Source: Bolinopsis microptera | Lineage: Eukaryota; Ctenophora; Tentaculata; Lobata; Bolinopsidae | Direction: 5' to 3' | Assembly: GCF_026151205.1 (NCBI RefSeq) | Contig: NC_087077.1 | Location: 12,746,983-12,810,982 of the forward strand | Length of the DNA: 64,000 bases | Shown here: positions 34,504 to 46,560 of the stretch, piece by piece | Numbering within the stretch: position 1 is the first letter of the stretch | Layout: every line of letters begins with the position of its first letter | Notes under the pieces: model-generated | What the model was told of the DNA's origin: nothing | What the model saw: the letters and a program-made list of their open reading frames with translations, nothing else | Database searches by the model: none | Position numbers and translations under genes: made by a program

Positions 34504-36144
34504 TTAGTCTGCGTCATCTGCGTCATTACTTTGTATTATACAACTTCGGCGGGTAATATTTCTCCATCCTTTTCGATCTGCAGCCAATCTTCTCATACAA
34601 TCAATCGTGAGTCCATTACGATCCAATCTCTGCTCAGCATCTTCAATAAATACATCATTTAAGCTCTTCCTAGGCCTGCCTCTTGATCGTTTCCCATGTT
34701 TGGGTTTCCATTCAAGTAGATAGTTAGGTAACCGATCTTCAGGCATTCTACTGACATGTCCAAACCAACGTAGCCGTTTTGTTGCTATTATGTCAATGAG
34801 AGCAGTTATTGAAGCCCTTCTTAAAACATCTTCATTTCTTACTCGATGGAACCACCTCACTCTCAGGATCCTGCGTAAGCAGTACTGATGGAAAGACTCT
34901 AATCTTCTTGTCTGCACTTGAGTCGTGTTCCATATCTCACTTCCATAGGTCAGAATGGTAAGAACAGCTGCGATGTAGATTCGCACTTTGTTGTTAATGC
35001 TTATGTTCTTATTCTTCCAAATGTTATTGAGTTGGTTAAAAGCTCCGGTTGCTTTTCCAATCCTGACACTTATTTCTTTATCGATCTTGCCATCCGATGT
35101 AATTTTGGCACCCAAATAAGTGAATTGAGTGACCTGCTTTGCAGAGTTTCCATTGACAGTAATATCTATGGTCCTATTCTCTGGGAGTGGGTGCTGCGAC
35201 GTATCTTTCCCAATTACCATGATCTCTGTTTTCTTTGCGTTCATCTTTAAACCCCCAAGCCCACAGTATTTCGCAATATTGTCCGTTGTTTCTTGCAGTC
35301 CCTCGACAGTGTCATCCATGCCTGCTATGTCATCAGCATAGTCCAAATCAATGACACATTTTTCCGGTTGTCTGGAACTTTGTCTGTACTGAAGAGTAAA
35401 ACCACGCGATATATTTTTAAACTTCTCGGCAAGTTCTAATCCCCAGTTAAGTACAAGGTTGAAAATGGGGGGCCCTTGCACATCACCTTGTCCAGTCCCC
35501 GAATCGACATCAAACCATCTTGTCAATTCCCCATTGACACGAACTGCACTTTCAGTTGCTCTAAAGAACGCTTTGAAAACATTGATGTATTTTGTTGGAA
35601 GACCATAATGTTCAAAAGCTTTCCAAATAAAGTCACGATTGATTGAATCAAAAGCAGCTTTAAAATCAATAAAGTTTATATACAAAGGGACGTTGAATTC
35701 TATACAATTGTGTATTATACAATGAAGGGAGTATAGCTGATCTATACAAGAACGGTTTCTCCTGAAACCACACTGATTTTCTCTAAGTAACTTTTCAAGC
35801 CCATTACTTAGTCTTTTTAACAACACGATTTGAAATAACTTCGATACGGTGGAGCGTAGAGTTATCCCTCTGTTGTTGTTGCAATATGTGAGGTCCCCTT
35901 TCTTTGGGATGATGGTGATGATTCCTTTCCTCCAATCACTAGGAATATCCTCACTTTTCCATACAGTTTCAAACAAATCTTTTAACCAAGGCAGAAGTCC
36001 AGGAGAACCGTACTTTAACTGCTCATTTGAAATTTCATCAATTCCAGCACTTTTGTAGTTCTTCAACTTCTTGATAGCTTCCTCAATTTCAAACAAGGAC
36101 GGTGGCTCATCATCATTACTAAGATATTCATTCTTATTAATCAT
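34504..36144 (-). CDS. RTE-like non-LTR retrotransposon reverse transcriptase, endonuclease missing
   Basis: An uninterrupted frame of 546 residues. RT motifs: IIPKKGDLTYCNNNRGITL (about residue 78), CGFRRNRSCIDQLYSLHCI (125), INFIDFKAAFDSINRDF with the first catalytic Asp at 160, GTGQGDVQGPPIFNLVLNWG (216) and DLDYADDIAGMDDT with YADD at 269-272. The C-terminus has the usual thumb (TYGSEIWNTTQ), KRLRWFGHVSRMPEDRLPNY and RGRPRKSLND. The endonuclease is absent: upstream sequence after 36144 is unrelated, so the copy is 5'-truncated. The full open frame suggests a young insertion. Probably not a host gene. Confidence 0.88.
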   Translation of the reverse strand: MINKNEYLSNDDEPPSLFEIEEAIKKLKNYKSAGIDEISNEQLKYGSPGLLPWLKDLFETVWKSEDIPSDWRKGIITIIPKKGDLTYCNNNRGITLRSTVSKLFQIVLLKRLSNGLEKLLRENQCGFRRNRSCIDQLYSLHCIIHNCIEFNVPLYINFIDFKAAFDSINRDFIWKAFEHYGLPTKYINVFKAFFRATESAVRVNGELTRWFDVDSGTGQGDVQGPPIFNLVLNWGLELAEKFKNISRGFTLQYRQSSRQPEKCVIDLDYADDIAGMDDTVEGLQETTDNIAKYCGLGGLKMNAKKTEIMVIGKDTSQHPLPENRTIDITVNGNSAKQVTQFTYLGAKITSDGKIDKEISVRIGKATGAFNQLNNIWKNKNISINNKVRIYIAAVLTILTYGSEIWNTTQVQTRRLESFHQYCLRRILRVRWFHRVRNEDVLRRASITALIDIIATKRLRWFGHVSRMPEDRLPNYLLEWKPKHGKRSRGRPRKSLNDVFIEDAEQRLDRNGLTIDCMRRLAADRKGWRNITRRSCIIQSNDADDAD

Positions 36145-36149
36145 AATTT

Positions 36150-37150
36150 ATATCCTGCATATTAATCGGTGTGAGGTAATTTTATACTTGATCATTACTA
36201 CCGAAAATATACAATGTATACTGTATAGAACATCCGTTCAACTTCAAGTGTTGATTAAAATTTAAATACATCAGAGTCCTTATCATAAATGTGTATCTGC
36301 GATAAGGTGAAAGTATTTCCTAGTTCTTGTATTTAAATAGAGTTGTGGAGCTATAATTAGTGTCTATAATCTATCAGTCCACATTATACACCACACGCCC
36401 TAATTCACATCAAAAATGTTATCGTCCGTTTTGATTCTTGATTGTCTGTTATTTCAGAATGATTTAATCAATGCAACTTGTAATCGTTGACTTAGAATTT
36501 TATCGAGTATAGTCTGCTTAGTTCTTAGTCAGTATTCATCTTTACTTGCCATTATTTGCCACTATGCATTATCTGCTCTGCTTCGCTAGAAATTATCTGA
36601 ACTGGAAATTATCAGAACAGTTGTAATAATTAAATGTATCTCTTTAACATTTTAGAACACAGTACTCAACCAGCCTATAACCACCCTGGTCATGGCCAGG
36701 TAGTTCACCCGTACTGTTACCAATATTGAATTGGTCTAAAGAATGGCAGCACATTAATCATCGGACCTGTTTGCCCCAGTGCCCAGACTAATTTATAACC
36801 AGATTAGCTGATTGAGTTACGTCATTCGTCCCTTGATATATTTATAAAGATAATATATTTTATAGGATGTTTTTATTGCACTTATTTGCACTAACTAAAA
36901 TTCAGTTAAAACTGGCCCTAGGATAGAATTTTCGCTCTTTATTGTACAGAATCTATAAGTCTCTTTATCAGTCTGTTTATAGATCAGCCACGAATTTCGC
37001 AAGCCAATCTAGGGGAAACCGGTTTGGAAAAGCCAGTATAATTTCTACACAATTTCTATATGGAATATGGCTCAAAGAAGGGATCAGAGGGGGTTAAAAG
37101 TGAGGTCTGAAATGGCTGAAATCTGGCTAAATTAATATGCGGATGGCCCC
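36150..37150. other. Non-coding region
   Basis: AT-rich, no gene recognised. 36690-36705 has a CCTGGTCATGGCCAGG palindrome. Confidence 0.5.
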
Positions 37151-37161
37151 ATATCGTAATG

Positions 37162-37772
37162 CAGGCACGTAGCCAGGGGGGGGGGGGGGCTAGGGGGGCG
37201 GCAGCCCCCCCGGAAAAAATCGAACCCCAGAAAAAAGATAAACCCCCTAGTCCCCATGGTCGCCTGGTAACTGGGCTGTGTTTATGACTGCAGTCAGTCA
37301 AAGATTTGAACTGTGGATTAGTAAATATATGTCATTAAATCCAAGCAAACATTCTAGAAGACTTCTATAATTATAGTCAATAGTGTCCCCTAGACCGTAG
37401 GAAATGTAAAAATCTTAAGACGATGAGGCCTGAGTAAGTCGTAAATTCTGATTGGAGAATGCAGATTACTGTTGTGAAGTTACCAAATTTACGTGAGTAC
37501 TTGATTCTTTTCAATCCCAGTTTATTGCTGTCCTACAAATTTCTTTAATGCCAAATGTCGTCTAAAACACCCTGTTTCGCAAAAAATTTCCGGGGGGCTG
37601 CGCCCCCCTAGCCCCCGCCAAGGGGCTCCGCCCCTGGACCCCGCTGGGGGCTGCGCCCCCAGACCCCTGCCACAGCTTGCTCGCTTCGCTCGCTGCGCAG
37701 CTTCATTGGACGCGTCGGCTTGCTTCGCTCGCCGACAGCCCCCCTCAAAGAAAAATCCTGGCTACGTCCCTG
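37162..37772. mobile_element. Non-autonomous hAT-type element, 611 bp, with 8-bp target duplication
   Basis: The ends are CAGGCACGTAGCCAGG and CCTGGCTACGTCCCTG, inverted with one difference. The flanks are exact 8-bp direct repeats TCGTAATG (37154-37161 and 37773-37780). An 8-bp duplication with CAGGG...-type ends fits hAT elements. Inside are G-runs, GGGGGCTGCGCCCCC hairpins and GCTTCGCTCGC repeats. No transposase. Confidence 0.9.
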
Positions 37773-39289
37773 TCGTAATGTATCATAATTCAAACTTAAA
37801 GCAATAAATTATGTTATGATTTGATGGCCAGCCCTTTATCAATTCTTGACAATAATTTTTTTTCAAACATAACTACTTGACACCAAGATTCTTGTTTTGT
37901 GTGTTTTCTTCCTTCGAATTGATCAAACATCGTTTAGTGTTTACTACTTTTTTTTATTTGTGACGGTGACTGTAGTTTGTTCTGACACTTCCTTTTTAAT
38001 TTCAAGTAAGCGATTAAGGAAATAAAAGGAGCCTGATTGATTGTATCGCTGACAAGTACCAAAACATTGTGCAACTTTCAAGTCTGCTTGTTAACTTTGA
38101 TCTCCTTTTCAGTAACTTCAATAGACTTAAAACTCGTACAAGCCAGGGAGTTTTTACTTTGTTTCATCATCCGAAGCCTAATTAGGCTTTGAACTATGAA
38201 GTGCAATAAAAAGGGAACAGCTTGAAAAAGTTTTACAACAAAAATTTGTATTTCGCTTAACGCATCTCAAACGCAAGGAAATGTTTTTAAAACCGATAAT
38301 AAATACACATTTTACCTCATTCTGGAAAGTTTATCTGATCATTGCATTAACGGTCATAGACTACTTCAGGTTGTTGATTAAAATCTTTATTTAAATCAGT
38401 ACCTCACAGTAGTAGAACAGTTGTTGAGAGTGGGCTCCTTGTTCCTATTATATGGAAATATCGGGCTCTCTCTGAGCAACTGATTGATATTTCATGCTCA
38501 CGGGTGAGAGCCAGTGCTCCCCATCGGGGCATGTAATATCAATTCTGCTTTCCTGCCAAATTTGGCTCGAAAGTGTGATAATATAGTGTATATCAACACA
38601 CCCCTGTATAGTGTATTATAGTGTATATCAACAAAATGTCCAACCATCCAAAGAGCATAATCAAGAACATGCCTGACATGGTCTCAAAACGACTCAGCAA
38701 CCTATCAAGGCATCAAGCGACAAAAGATCTTTCCTTGACACAAAACACGTATATGGGTCTGCTCTCAAACATAATGGATTTTATGAAGAGCTACAATACC
38801 AGAGGCACCCAGAAATAATACAAGAAGAAAAAGAAATGTAACATTGTTTAACCCACCTTTTAGCTCAAATGTGGAAACTAATATTGGGAAGAAATTCTTC
38901 AACATCCTAGACAAGTATTTCCCAAAGCACCACCACCTCCTGTTGTGTGCCCAACGTTGGCCGGCTACTAAAGGCACACAACCAAAAGGTTCTCAAACAA
39001 CAACAATGCGACTACACCGACCCAGATTCTGCAACTTGCAACTGTAGAAAGATCAAACCAAACTCGTATGAAGACTCAAGAGAGGCAATATAAAATATTA
39101 CACCATATTGACAGGCAAATATTAACAAGATGCAAACTCTGCACTGGCATAGGTGCGACCACGTTTGTAGGCGGCATTATGAAGGGTAGGACCAGCAGCT
39201 TTCGTCAGTTCATTGGGAATGCCATCTGGACCACACGCTCTAGTCTCTACCTGACTTGAGTTTCATGACAGTTTGGTGGTGTCCATACA

Positions 39290-40140
39290 AAACTTTTATT
39301 AGGTTGCTGTTTGGTGTAGGCTATCCATTATCGGTATGAAAGATTTAGGTTTTATCTAGATAAAACCGATAAAACCGATAATTTTTCTGCTGAGGGCCAA
39401 AGCCAAAATGTTTTTCAAATTTCAAAAAAACTAATTGTCGACTGTTATCACTGTTTACCAGTCATCTTGGTGAAGTACCACTTCCTTTCTTTTGAAAATA
39501 TTTGAGCCATCAGTTTGATTCTCCGGGGAACAGAAGAGCACCAGATCTCCTCAAAACAGTAGACCAACGGTTTCCTTCTCCTGAGAACAGTAGTGTACTA
39601 CCAGTTCTCTTCAAAACAGTAGACCAACGGTTTCCTTCTCCTGAGAACAGTAGTGCACCAAATACCAATTATCCTCGAAACAGTAGTAGTGTAGTCATCC
39701 TGGCATAAAATCCACGGAAATATGGACAATTTTTTTTACAGAGGATTTTTGATTTCTACGTGTAGATATAGGTCTCAGCTAACTTCTCTCAAAATTCCCA
39801 AGAAAAAAACCTTGTGCAGTTTGCGTTGCGGCCACGCCCCTTTTTTAATATTTGCTCGTAATCGGAAACTATTGAAAATCGTAATTTTCGTCAATTTTCA
39901 CAATTTTGATGGCTAAATCTATGTATTTTTGCACGAGAAATCGATTCTCGTTGATGTTTTTGCTCTATAACGAGTTTTTAGGCGACCACGCCCTTTTTAA
40001 ACAGACGCATGTGCCGATTTAATTTGAAAATCGAAATTTTTGTCAATTTTCACAAGTTTGATGGCTAAATCTATGTATTTTTGCACGAGAAATCGATTCC
40101 CGTTGGTTTCTTTGCTCTATAACAAGTTTTAAGACACTTC
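39290..40140 (-). mobile_element. Internally deleted copy of the RT family at 50.1-53.7 kb
   Basis: In inverse orientation this segment matches both ends of the 50.1-53.7 kb element: TAGGCTATCC and the ATTATCGG-rich tail at 39290-39400, and the TAGTGTAGTCATCCTGGCAT and GGCCACGCCC segments at 39690-40100. The RT coding region is missing. 39520-39690 has two to three tandem units of ACAGTAGACCAACGGTTTCC. The sequence at 39835-39850 is an empty site for the TTAA element found at 50320-51590. Confidence 0.6.
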
Positions 40141-40254
40141 TATAGATTTTTTTGTCAAAATTTATTTTTTTTAATTTTGAAGTGAATTTAGACGAAAACG
40201 TCTTGTAAAACGATAATATATTAATACATAATTATGAAACATAATATCGTCTGA

Positions 40255-40600
40255 CAATAAACAAATTATTGAATAATATATCATAAGCAAGTGTTGGATA
40301 ATTCAACCAATTAATAAGTTAAAAGTTTAATAATTTAAATTAAAAAGCTAAAATAGATAATGTAAAAACTTATCTCAAACAATTCACAATATTTGACTAT
40401 TTTGGTGAACCAATGATCCTCATAAAATAGGATTATATAGTGATGGTATTTGGTAAATGTATAATGTCATCATCGGCAACACCCAATGGAATAATTCAAG
40501 TTAATTGGGTATCTCTTAAACAATTAACAACAATTAACAAATTATTGAATGATATATCATAAGCAAGTGTTGGATAATTCAACCAATTAATAATAATGAC
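40255..40600 (+). repeat. Direct repeat flanking the RTE-like element end
   Basis: ATATCATAAGCAAGTGTTGG and following bases (about 55 bp) occur at 40258-40317 and 40534-40593. Non-coding. Confidence 0.75.
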
Positions 40601-40609
40601 TTGACTTGA

Positions 40610-43600
40610 CTTAAGGCGGGTAGTATTCCCGAGATCCATTGACAACAGTTCTCCACAGCTTTCTGTCCTCCATCAGTCTAGCTATCTCATCTACTGACTT
40701 CAGCCCAGTATCTGCTTTTAGGTTATCTAGTAGTGTTAAGTGAGGTCGCCCCCTGTTAGTATGCCCATGACTCGGCTTCCAGAGGATCAGTTTGTTCAGT
40801 GTCAGCTCCGGATGTCGGTGAGCATGACCTGCAAGTCTGAGCCTTCGTTGGGTTTTCTTGGAGCTGACTTTGGGAAGATCACCGTGGTTGCTGACATGGT
40901 CTTGCTGACATGGTCTCGATATTGATTGATGTTAAGGGCCATTCTTAACATTCGCGTATAGCAACCATCAACCATCTTTGCTAGCCTTTTCGTCATAGTC
41001 CAAGTCTCGGAACCGTACAGTAGCACCGACTCCACTAGTGCTGTAAACACTCTGATCTTGATAGACTTTCTAAGCTTAGAATTCCAAAGTTTTTTAGTAT
41101 GTGGCATGCTCCCCATGCTCTTCCTTTCCTAACCCTGATATCACTCTCACTGTCTCTGATTCTAGAACCCAGATAAGTGAAGTTTTCCACATGCTCTATT
41201 GTACTGTTACCCAGGGACTTGATGGTATCAGGGTTCACGATGTTCTGAGTAATGAATTTGGTTTTCCCTTCATTCATTCTAAGTCCAACTGTAGCAGGAA
41301 CCCTTTCTACCTCTAGCATCAGCGTCTCTGCCTCCTTTACAGTATCTGCTATCAGAGCAATGTCATCTGCAAAACCAGTGTCTGATATCTTCTCCGCCTT
41401 AACTCTCCTACTCCTATAAGGCTTAATGGTAAATCCTATTTCAGGGTGCTTGTTTAAGGCTTGTCTCATACAATAGTCAAGGGCTATAATGAACAAGTAT
41501 GGTGCTAACGTATCCCCTTGAAGAACTCCTGCCAGGATATCAAATAGCTCGGTATCCCCATCAGGTGTAATAACTTTGCCCTTCGTGTTTACATAGAGTA
41601 GATTAATGATATCCACAATACTGTCTGGTATCCCATATGCCTTTAGTATTTGCATCAAAATTCCCCGGTGAAGTGAATCAAAGGCCTTCTTAAAATCAAC
41701 AAACACCATAGCTGCCGGTAGATTTCTCTGTCTAGCCCCCTCTAGTTTCCTTCTGAGTGCCAAGATATGACTAGTAGTGGACCGTCCTTCCCGAAAACCA
41801 TTCTGAGTGTCCCTAAGTACCCCTTCTATAGCCGGCTGGATCCTATTAAGCACCATTCTATTGAGAGTCTTAGCTACAAGTGAAGTCAAAGATATCCCCC
41901 TCCAGTTTCCAGGGTTTGTCAAGTCTCCCTTTTTGGGGACCGGAATGATGTTGCTTATCCTCCACTGATCTGGCGCAATACCATCTGTCAGGGCTTTGTT
42001 GCAGAAGGACAACACGATTTCATCCAGGTCGCATCTTTTGAGGACTTCAGGTGGTATACCGTCATCACCTGGTGCTTTACCTTCTTTAATCCTGAGTTTA
42101 GCAGCTTTGAGCTCCTCTAGGGTAAAAGGTTCTGTACTGATGTTGAGTCCTTCAAATTGAGTCTCGATGCTAGGATGTTCGTTTTCCACATTAGGTGTAC
42201 TCCCTAACAGATTCGTGAAATGCCTAAGCCAATTTTCCTTCCTCTCTTCGGCTCCGTTGCCCCTTATTTGAGTTGCCCCCTTGGTCTTCCTACTAGTAAT
42301 CTCATTTATGACATTCCAACTTTCTTTATTTTTACATCTGTCTGCAGCCATTTCGACCCTTCTAACCTTGGCAACTAGATCTTCTTCAAAGATGTCCTGG
42401 TACACCTGATTCAATTCAGTTTTTAGTAGCTTAACAGATAGTCGACTGTCTTCACTAGGATCCCGGTGATAGACAGTCTCTGCTTGCTGCAACGCTGTAC
42501 GCACGTTTTGAACTCGCTGATCACCCGCGAAATCGTCACGTCTCTTCTTTTCTCTCTTAGGCAGTATGGCTTTGTTGGTATCAGCAATCGCATCAACAAA
42601 ATGCCCATACAGTTCCGTAACCTCACTTTCATCGGTTTGCTCGCATAAAGCAGAGTACCGATTCTTGACTTCTACTGCATATCTCTTCTGTTGGTCTTCA
42701 TCCGATTTTAGTGCTCCCCAATTATACCAGGTTTTCTTGGGTTGCTTTTTTGCTCGTCGAAGAGATAGCTTGATCTTAGACAAAACAAATCTATGATCAG
42801 TACCCAGTGTACTAAAGAAACTTTAGACTTCAGTGTCTTTGATACTGTTCCTCCACTTCTTCCTCACTAGAATAAAGTCTATCTGAGACTTATTCAGGGT
42901 TCCATCCGATAGGTGAGTCCATATCTTACCCCGCTTCTTTCTGAACCTGGTGTTTGTAATCTCCAGATTACATTCCAGGGCAGTATCCCGAAGCAGCTCC
43001 CCATTTCTGTTGGTTCTCTCATGAAAATACCAATCACAGTCATTCTCGTCCCTCTTTGATAGGTGAGCGTTAAAATCCCCAATCACCTCCAAGAAGTTGT
43101 GAGCAGGGATCTGTGAGACTGCACACCTTAGATCGTTATGAAACTTTTCTGCTGCTTCTACACTATCTGCCTCCGTAGGTCCATAGACACAGACGAAGGT
43201 TGGTTTAGGATTTCCATTGAGAGATATCTTAAAGATTCTCTCCGTCACTGGTGTTATCTCCGTAGTTGCATCAAATGCCTTGCTTGTTAGGATGAATCCC
43301 ACTCCACCCACTGCTGCCTGGGCCCTATTCCTAGTAGCTGATGAAGTAATTAGATAGCTGCTCTTGCCAACTCTCTCTACTCTGACAGGCTCTTCATGAA
43401 CTATCCTGTGCTCTTGGATACCTACAATCTCTGCGCCACTCTTCTCGAAAATATGTACCATCTCCAGTTTCCTTTGGGTAGTTCTTATCGTTCTAGTGTT
43501 AAGAGTGCCTACCCAGGTAATGTCGGTACATGAAAATAAACTTTTTTTGTTGTTTTCGTTTATGCTGTTGGGTGTTTCAGGTTGATTAGGCTCATCATTC

Positions 43601-43659
43601 ACCAACCTTCCATTCGGATTTAAGTTGGTGAAATCATTACCACCTTCACGTCCAGACAC
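40610..43659 (-). pseudogene. RTE-like non-LTR retrotransposon, nearly complete (endonuclease plus RT)
   Basis: The endonuclease part (42823-43659, 278 residues) has GTLNTRTIRTTQRKLEM, EIVGIQEHRI, VIGDFNAHLSKRDEND and LNKSQIDFILVRKKWRN, the APE-type fold of RTE/CFDP2-like elements. A single in-frame TAA after KDTEV separates it from the RT part (41035-42783). RT motifs are MVFVDFKKAFDSLHRG, GVLQGDTLAPYLFIIALDY and DTGFADDIALIADT. A frameshift near 41100 passes the frame to 40802-41116 (LLYGSETWTMTKRLAKM), and the typical end RGRPHLTLLDNLKADTGL runs on to about 40610. The tail is a TGACTTGACTTGACTTA repeat. Two lesions only, so moderately young, not functional as it stands. Confidence 0.88.
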
Positions 43660-43664
43660 AAAAG

Positions 43665-43860
43665 TAATAAAACAAATATTTAATAAAACAAATATTTATT
43701 TTTACGGCACAATCAAACAATATTAATAATAAATATATCAGGGGAGGTTTGAAGAGGTTTCAAGTGCCGAAGGCCACTGCTTATCTTTAGGATTTGAGAG
43801 TGACCTGTGCTTGAAACCCCCTCAACCATCCACTACGTCAATATACTTGTTATATAAACT
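43665..43860. other. Spacer between the RTE-like and CR1-like elements
   Basis: It includes an AACAAATATTTAATAAAAC direct repeat and a segment with GAGGTTTGAAG / CTTGAAACCCCCTC inverted ends (43742-43830). The 3'UTR of the CR1-like element begins near its right edge. Confidence 0.4.
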
Positions 43861-44052
43861 ATATAGAAAAATATAACAATCTAAAATTACTTATTGGTTT
43901 AGTTTGGTGACATAGGAGAGCCCAGTTGAGTTTTAGTTTAGGTTTAAGTTTTAAGTTATAGTTTAAAAGGTTAGCCATGTTTCATGGCAGAGAGAGATAT
44001 CATGTGTGCAGAGCCGTACCGGATTTAGAATTTGAGATATAATATAAATTAG

Positions 44053-46560
44053 TTACCATGTATTAGGGTCATCTCGATTTTGGAGGGATAGCAAGTGCTT
44101 TTTAAGGTTAGATTTAATAATACCTGACGAGGCTGACAAGTCTGAATTCTTGGAAGAACCCGGGATTATTATCCCATCTACATTAGCATCACATATTTCG
44201 AATACATAGGGGCTGAGGTCATTCCAAATTTTCGTAGAGGTGTACAAAAAGTTCTGTTGGGAGATATCCAACCTCAGTAATGGGACAATCAGACGAAGTT
44301 TTTCATTTCTAGGACAGAACTTGAAAAGATCTTTAATCGACTGGGGGACATCAAATTTAAGAATTTTGAATAGTTCCATAAATGTATGGTACATGTGCAG
44401 ATTCTCCAGGTTCATAATTTTCTGCTCAGTGAATAGCGGTTTAGTGTGTTCAAGACAGTAGTTCTTGCTAGCCATATGTTCGTTATAAGTTCTTGAACGT
44501 GCACAGGTTAAATAGTATTCCTTATGATCAAAATTGGGAATGTTACCAAATAGCAGTCTTATACATCGTTTTTGAATTGCAAAGATTTTATTCAGCTTAT
44601 GTTTAGGGATCCCACCCCAGCAACTTATACAATAGCTAAGATGTGACATAAAAAGAGCATTGTATAGTTTCAAATATTCAGATTTGGGAATGAATTTGCA
44701 AATTCTCTTAATCGATACAATACTGGAGTTCAGCTTTAAGGATAAATGATTAAGATGTGGTTCCCAGCTTAGCTGTTCGTCTATTATCACCCCAAGAAAC
44801 TTTGTACATTGAACTTTTTCTAGCTTTTTGCCATCTATTAAAATCGTTAGATTCCTGTTAAAGGGCCGTGTTCTGGCACAGGTCTGTGTTGCTCTTGACA
44901 AACCTGGCTGAAAATGCATGTAACAACTTTTCCCTGCATTTATATGTAACTTGTTAGACTCCATATAGTTACTGACCTGTTTCATTACATGATTAGCTTT
45001 TTCAAAAGCTTCCTGTGCTGAACTACCTATCACAAAAATATTTGTATCATCAGCAAACAGGACGAATTCAGCCAAGCTTGAGGAGCTCACAATATCATTT
45101 ATATAAATCAGAAATAGTAGAGGTCCTAACACTGACCCCTGGGGTACACCATACTCAACTGAACACTTGTCCGATTTTTCAGTTTGAAAAGAAGTTACTT
45201 GGCTACGGTTTGTTAGATAGCTAGCAAGAGTTTTTAGTGCAATACCTCTTACTCCATAGTGTTCAAGTTTATGCAGGAGTTTATCGTGCTCAATTGTGTC
45301 AAATGCTTTACTTAGATCAATAAATATTCCAATTACATGATTTTTCTGTTCAATCTCATTAAGTATATTATTGACAGAATAGTTTACGGCATGAGATGTT
45401 GAGTGTTGTTTTCTAAAACCAAATTGTCGATCATAAATCACGTTCATAGCACTGAGGTAATTATATATAACCTATTATAAATTATTTTTTCAAGTATTTT
45501 TCCAAATATCGGTAATGTAGAAACAGGTCTATAGTTATCAAGGCATCGTGAGTCTCCTTTTTTATAAATTGGTGTAATAGAGCCCGTTTTAAGCTTGTTT
45601 GGAAAGACCCCATTGTCCAAGAACCAATTAAAGAATCTAGAGATATGACCAGACAGATAATTTACACTCTTTTTTAAGACTTTAACAGAGATATCACTTG
45701 CCTTCCCATTTTCAAGGCTACCAATAATTTTACTTATCTCTTCCTCGTCACAGGGGCTGAGAAAAAAAGAGTTCACTATTCTTTCTCTGCCCTTGAGGTA
45801 TTGCTTAAACTTCGTTTTATTGAAATTGCCATCAGTTACCGTACGAGATGGTACAGAAGATTGAACTTTTGAATTAAGAGTACGAGCAATAGACGAGAAG
45901 TAGATGTTAAATCCGTTAGCAATCTCACGGCGTTCAGTTACAATTCTACCATCAATTAAGAATGATGCTTTTATATCTTTTTTAGATTTACCCCTGAGTT
46001 CGTTAATCAATTCCCAGGTTTTTTAAATATTTCCTTTAGCAAGTTCAAATTTTTTCCCATAGTGGGCTTTTTTCGCAGATTTTATAGCTTTGTTTAGGAT
46101 AGAACGATACTCCTTATACTTAAGATATAAAGTTTCCTCACCTAATGGGTTGATTTTTGTACACGAAGCCTTCCATCGCTTGTAGTGAAAGCCTTTAGTA
46201 AACACAGATTTAATTAACGCAGAAGTGATCCATGGATTCATCAATCTATTGCGTTTTGATTGAAAACCAGCAGTAGAGTCCACTTTGAAATTCAGTTCGA
46301 TTTTTTCATGGACAGTTTCGACAAATTTTTCAAAACCTTCCTCATCATACGAAAAGTTCGATTGGTAGATATCCCTTCCGATATCATTAAGGAAGCTTTC
46401 TATATTAGACTCACAGTAATCATACTTAGGTTTAAGTTTGGCATCATTTGGACTCTCTTTAGTATTACACGATATGAAACAGAAGATGGGGTTATGATGG
46501 GAAATCTTGGATTCAAGAATTCCAGATCCTAAGACACGCTCAGTAGAGTTCACTAAAATA
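44053..46560 (-). pseudogene. CR1-like ORF2, part B: end of endonuclease, reverse transcriptase, C-terminal domain
   Basis: It continues the frame of part A after the 770-bp insertion: endonuclease end with SKISHHNPIFCF, linker with NRLMNPWITSALIKS, RT motifs GSITPIYKKGDSRCLDNYRP, VIGIFIDLSKAFDTIEH, YGVPQGSVLGPLLFLIYIND and FVLFADDTNIFVIG (FADD catalytic box), then FLGVIIDEQLSWEPHL, CISCWGGIPKHKLNKIF and a C-terminus ending RDDPNTW. Two lesions: an in-frame TAA at 46023-46025 and a 2-bp slip in a TATATA run near 45460 that shifts the frame between the N- and C-terminal RT parts. Everything else is open, so inactivation is recent. Confidence 0.92.

Larger units (their letters stand above)
34012..38580. 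mobile_element. 4.6-kb insertion with terminal inverted segments
   Basis: The insertion interrupts the 37-bp array. Near the left end lies a 100-bp palindrome (34015-34112, TTATCACATGCCTTCTCATG and its inverse), then TTATCACACTTTC and AAATTTGGCTGGGAAAGCAG. The right end (38530-38578) carries the inverse of the latter: CTGCTTTCCTGCCAAATTTG and GAAAGTGTGATAA. The interior holds the RTE-like RT (34504-36144) and a hAT-type element (37162-37772). I do not recognise a transposase, so it is either a non-autonomous element or several insertions. Confidence 0.55.
33730..39250 (+). pseudogene. Reverse-transcriptase element (PLE/GIY-YIG-type family), split by a large insertion
   Basis: The 5' piece (33730-33870) reads MTVELCDESLHFLDISLNVS and KKPNDTTLYS. 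The 3' piece (38621-39250) reads YINKMSNHPKSIIKNMPDMV, KRLSNLS, FNPPFSSNVETNIGKKFF and CNCRK. These segments are typical of an RT family with a C-terminal GIY-YIG domain that I know from cnidarian genomes, here without intact palm or nuclease. Stops and frameshifts are frequent in the 3' piece. Between the pieces lie a 37-bp minisatellite and a 4.6-kb insertion. Family assignment is tentative. Confidence 0.6.
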
